Assembly: GCA_021771675.1 (NCBI GenBank)
Contig: JAETOP010000151.1
Coordinates: forward strand, 1-5,904
DNA: 5,904 nucleotides
Source: Oscillospiraceae bacterium
GTDB taxonomy: Bacteria; Bacillota_A; Clostridia; Oscillospirales; Oscillospiraceae
Direction: 5' to 3'
In this document: piece after piece, positions 5,583 to 5,904 of the stretch
Position numbering within the stretch: the first letter of the stretch is position 1
How the letters are laid out: the number at the start of each line of letters is the position of its first letter
Position numbers and translations under genes: made by a program
Notes under the pieces: generated by a model
Told to the model about the DNA's origin: nothing
What the model saw: the letters and a program-made list of their open reading frames with translations, nothing else
Databases searched by the model: none

Positions 5583-5747
5583 ATGAACTGTCACGCCAAC
5601 AAGTGTGTGGAGTGCACCGTCAGCGAGTGCGCCAACCACTGCCAGAGTGAGAACTACTGCTCCCTGGACAAGATTCTCGTGGGCACCCACGAAACCAATC
5701 CCACCATGGACCAGTGCACTGACTGCAAGTCCTTCCGTAAGAAGTAA
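5583..5747 (+). CDS. DUF1540 domain small cysteine-rich protein
   Basis: The 54-residue protein has eight cysteines, at residues 3, 8, 11, 16, 20, 26, 45 and 48, in the DUF1540 arrangement: CVECTVSEC, then HCQSENYCSLDKILVGTHE and a closing CTDCKSF. The spacing suggests a metal site, probably zinc, but no function is established for the family, which is common in Clostridia and Bacilli. The start ATG at 5583 follows AAGGAGGGG (5567-5575) by 7 nt. The frame is open upstream to 5436, but that part is the structured repeat and not protein sequence. It stands alone, with hairpins on both sides. Confidence 0.92.
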   Translation: MNCHANKCVECTVSECANHCQSENYCSLDKILVGTHETNPTMDQCTDCKSFRKK

Positions 5748-5762
5748 GAGAAGGGCCGTTTG

Positions 5763-5789
5763 GAAAGGGAACCCCGGCGGTTCCCTTTC
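5763..5789 (+). terminator. Hairpin after the DUF1540 gene
   Basis: GAAAGGGAACC (5763-5773) pairs perfectly with GGTTCCCTTTC (5779-5789) around CCGGC, 15 nt after the stop codon. The T-rich part falls mostly inside the stem and is followed by TCTCAGG, so it is a probable but not classical terminator. Confidence 0.55.
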
Positions 5790-5794
5790 TCAGG

Positions 5795-5827
5795 CCGTCG
5801 AAAATCCCCTCTGGGGCTTTCCGACGG
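5795..5827 (+). terminator. Second hairpin after the DUF1540 gene
   Basis: CCGTCG (5795-5800) pairs with CGACGG (5822-5827). Inside, AAA pairs with TTT and CCCC (5806-5809) pairs with GGGG (5813-5816) around a TCT loop. No T run follows, so it may be a backup terminator, an mRNA-protecting hairpin or part of a palindromic repeat. Confidence 0.4.
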
Positions 5828-5846
5828 AAGGATTGCAGTCTGCTTA

Positions 5847-5874
5847 GCGCACTCCTTGTGCGCCTGTGGCGCAC
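5847..5874. repeat. Alternating GCGCAC / GTGCGC repeat
   Basis: GCGCAC (5847-5852), GTGCGC (5858-5863) and GCGCAC (5869-5874) are each separated by 5 nt. The middle unit can pair with either neighbour, giving two mutually exclusive 6-bp hairpins. No gene can be seen around it before the window ends. Confidence 0.5.
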
Positions 5875-5904
5875 AACTCGCACACACGCAGCCTGGAATG
5901 TATT

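Overview
The window looks like a chromosomal piece of a gut-type Clostridia, probably near Oscillospiraceae. This rests on the moderately high G+C, strong AGGAGG ribosome sites, the Y-polymerase/YolD pairing, a DUF1540 protein and abundant short palindromic intergenic repeats. The taxon is an inference; there is no rRNA or marker gene.

Left half (222-3275, minus strand): four tightly packed genes form one operon. In order of transcription they are a UmuC/UvrX-like Y-family translesion polymerase, a GNAT acetyltransferase, a YolD-like protein and a YgjP/M48-type zinc metallopeptidase. Junctions are a 12-nt gap, a 14-nt overlap and a 4-nt GTGA overlap. A consensus promoter (TTGACA, 17 nt, TATAAT) lies about 450 nt upstream of the polymerase. 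A LexA-like box (GAAC-N4-GTTT) and a 15-bp palindrome cover its -10 side, which suggests SOS control. The leader between promoter and polymerase carries a MITE-like inverted-repeat element of about 210 bp. A 14-bp hairpin after the metallopeptidase probably ends the transcript.

Centre (3820-4610, plus strand): a divergent promoter drives a two-gene unit, a five-helix membrane protein and a 64-residue Cro/C1-type repressor overlapping by 4 nt, closed by a terminator hairpin.

Right part (4703-5827, plus strand): a decayed MFS transporter gene, with a frameshift and apparent loss of its middle half, is followed by a small cysteine-rich DUF1540 gene and two hairpins.

A structured repeat occurs twice in the same orientation, at 1-135 and 5471-5556, with conserved end blocks but hairpin tips of different length. 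It is the least explained signal in the window. Overall the window joins a probable DNA-damage-response operon to small accessory genes, a decaying transporter and mobile-type palindromic repeats. I see no complete transposon, CRISPR array, tRNA or rRNA.
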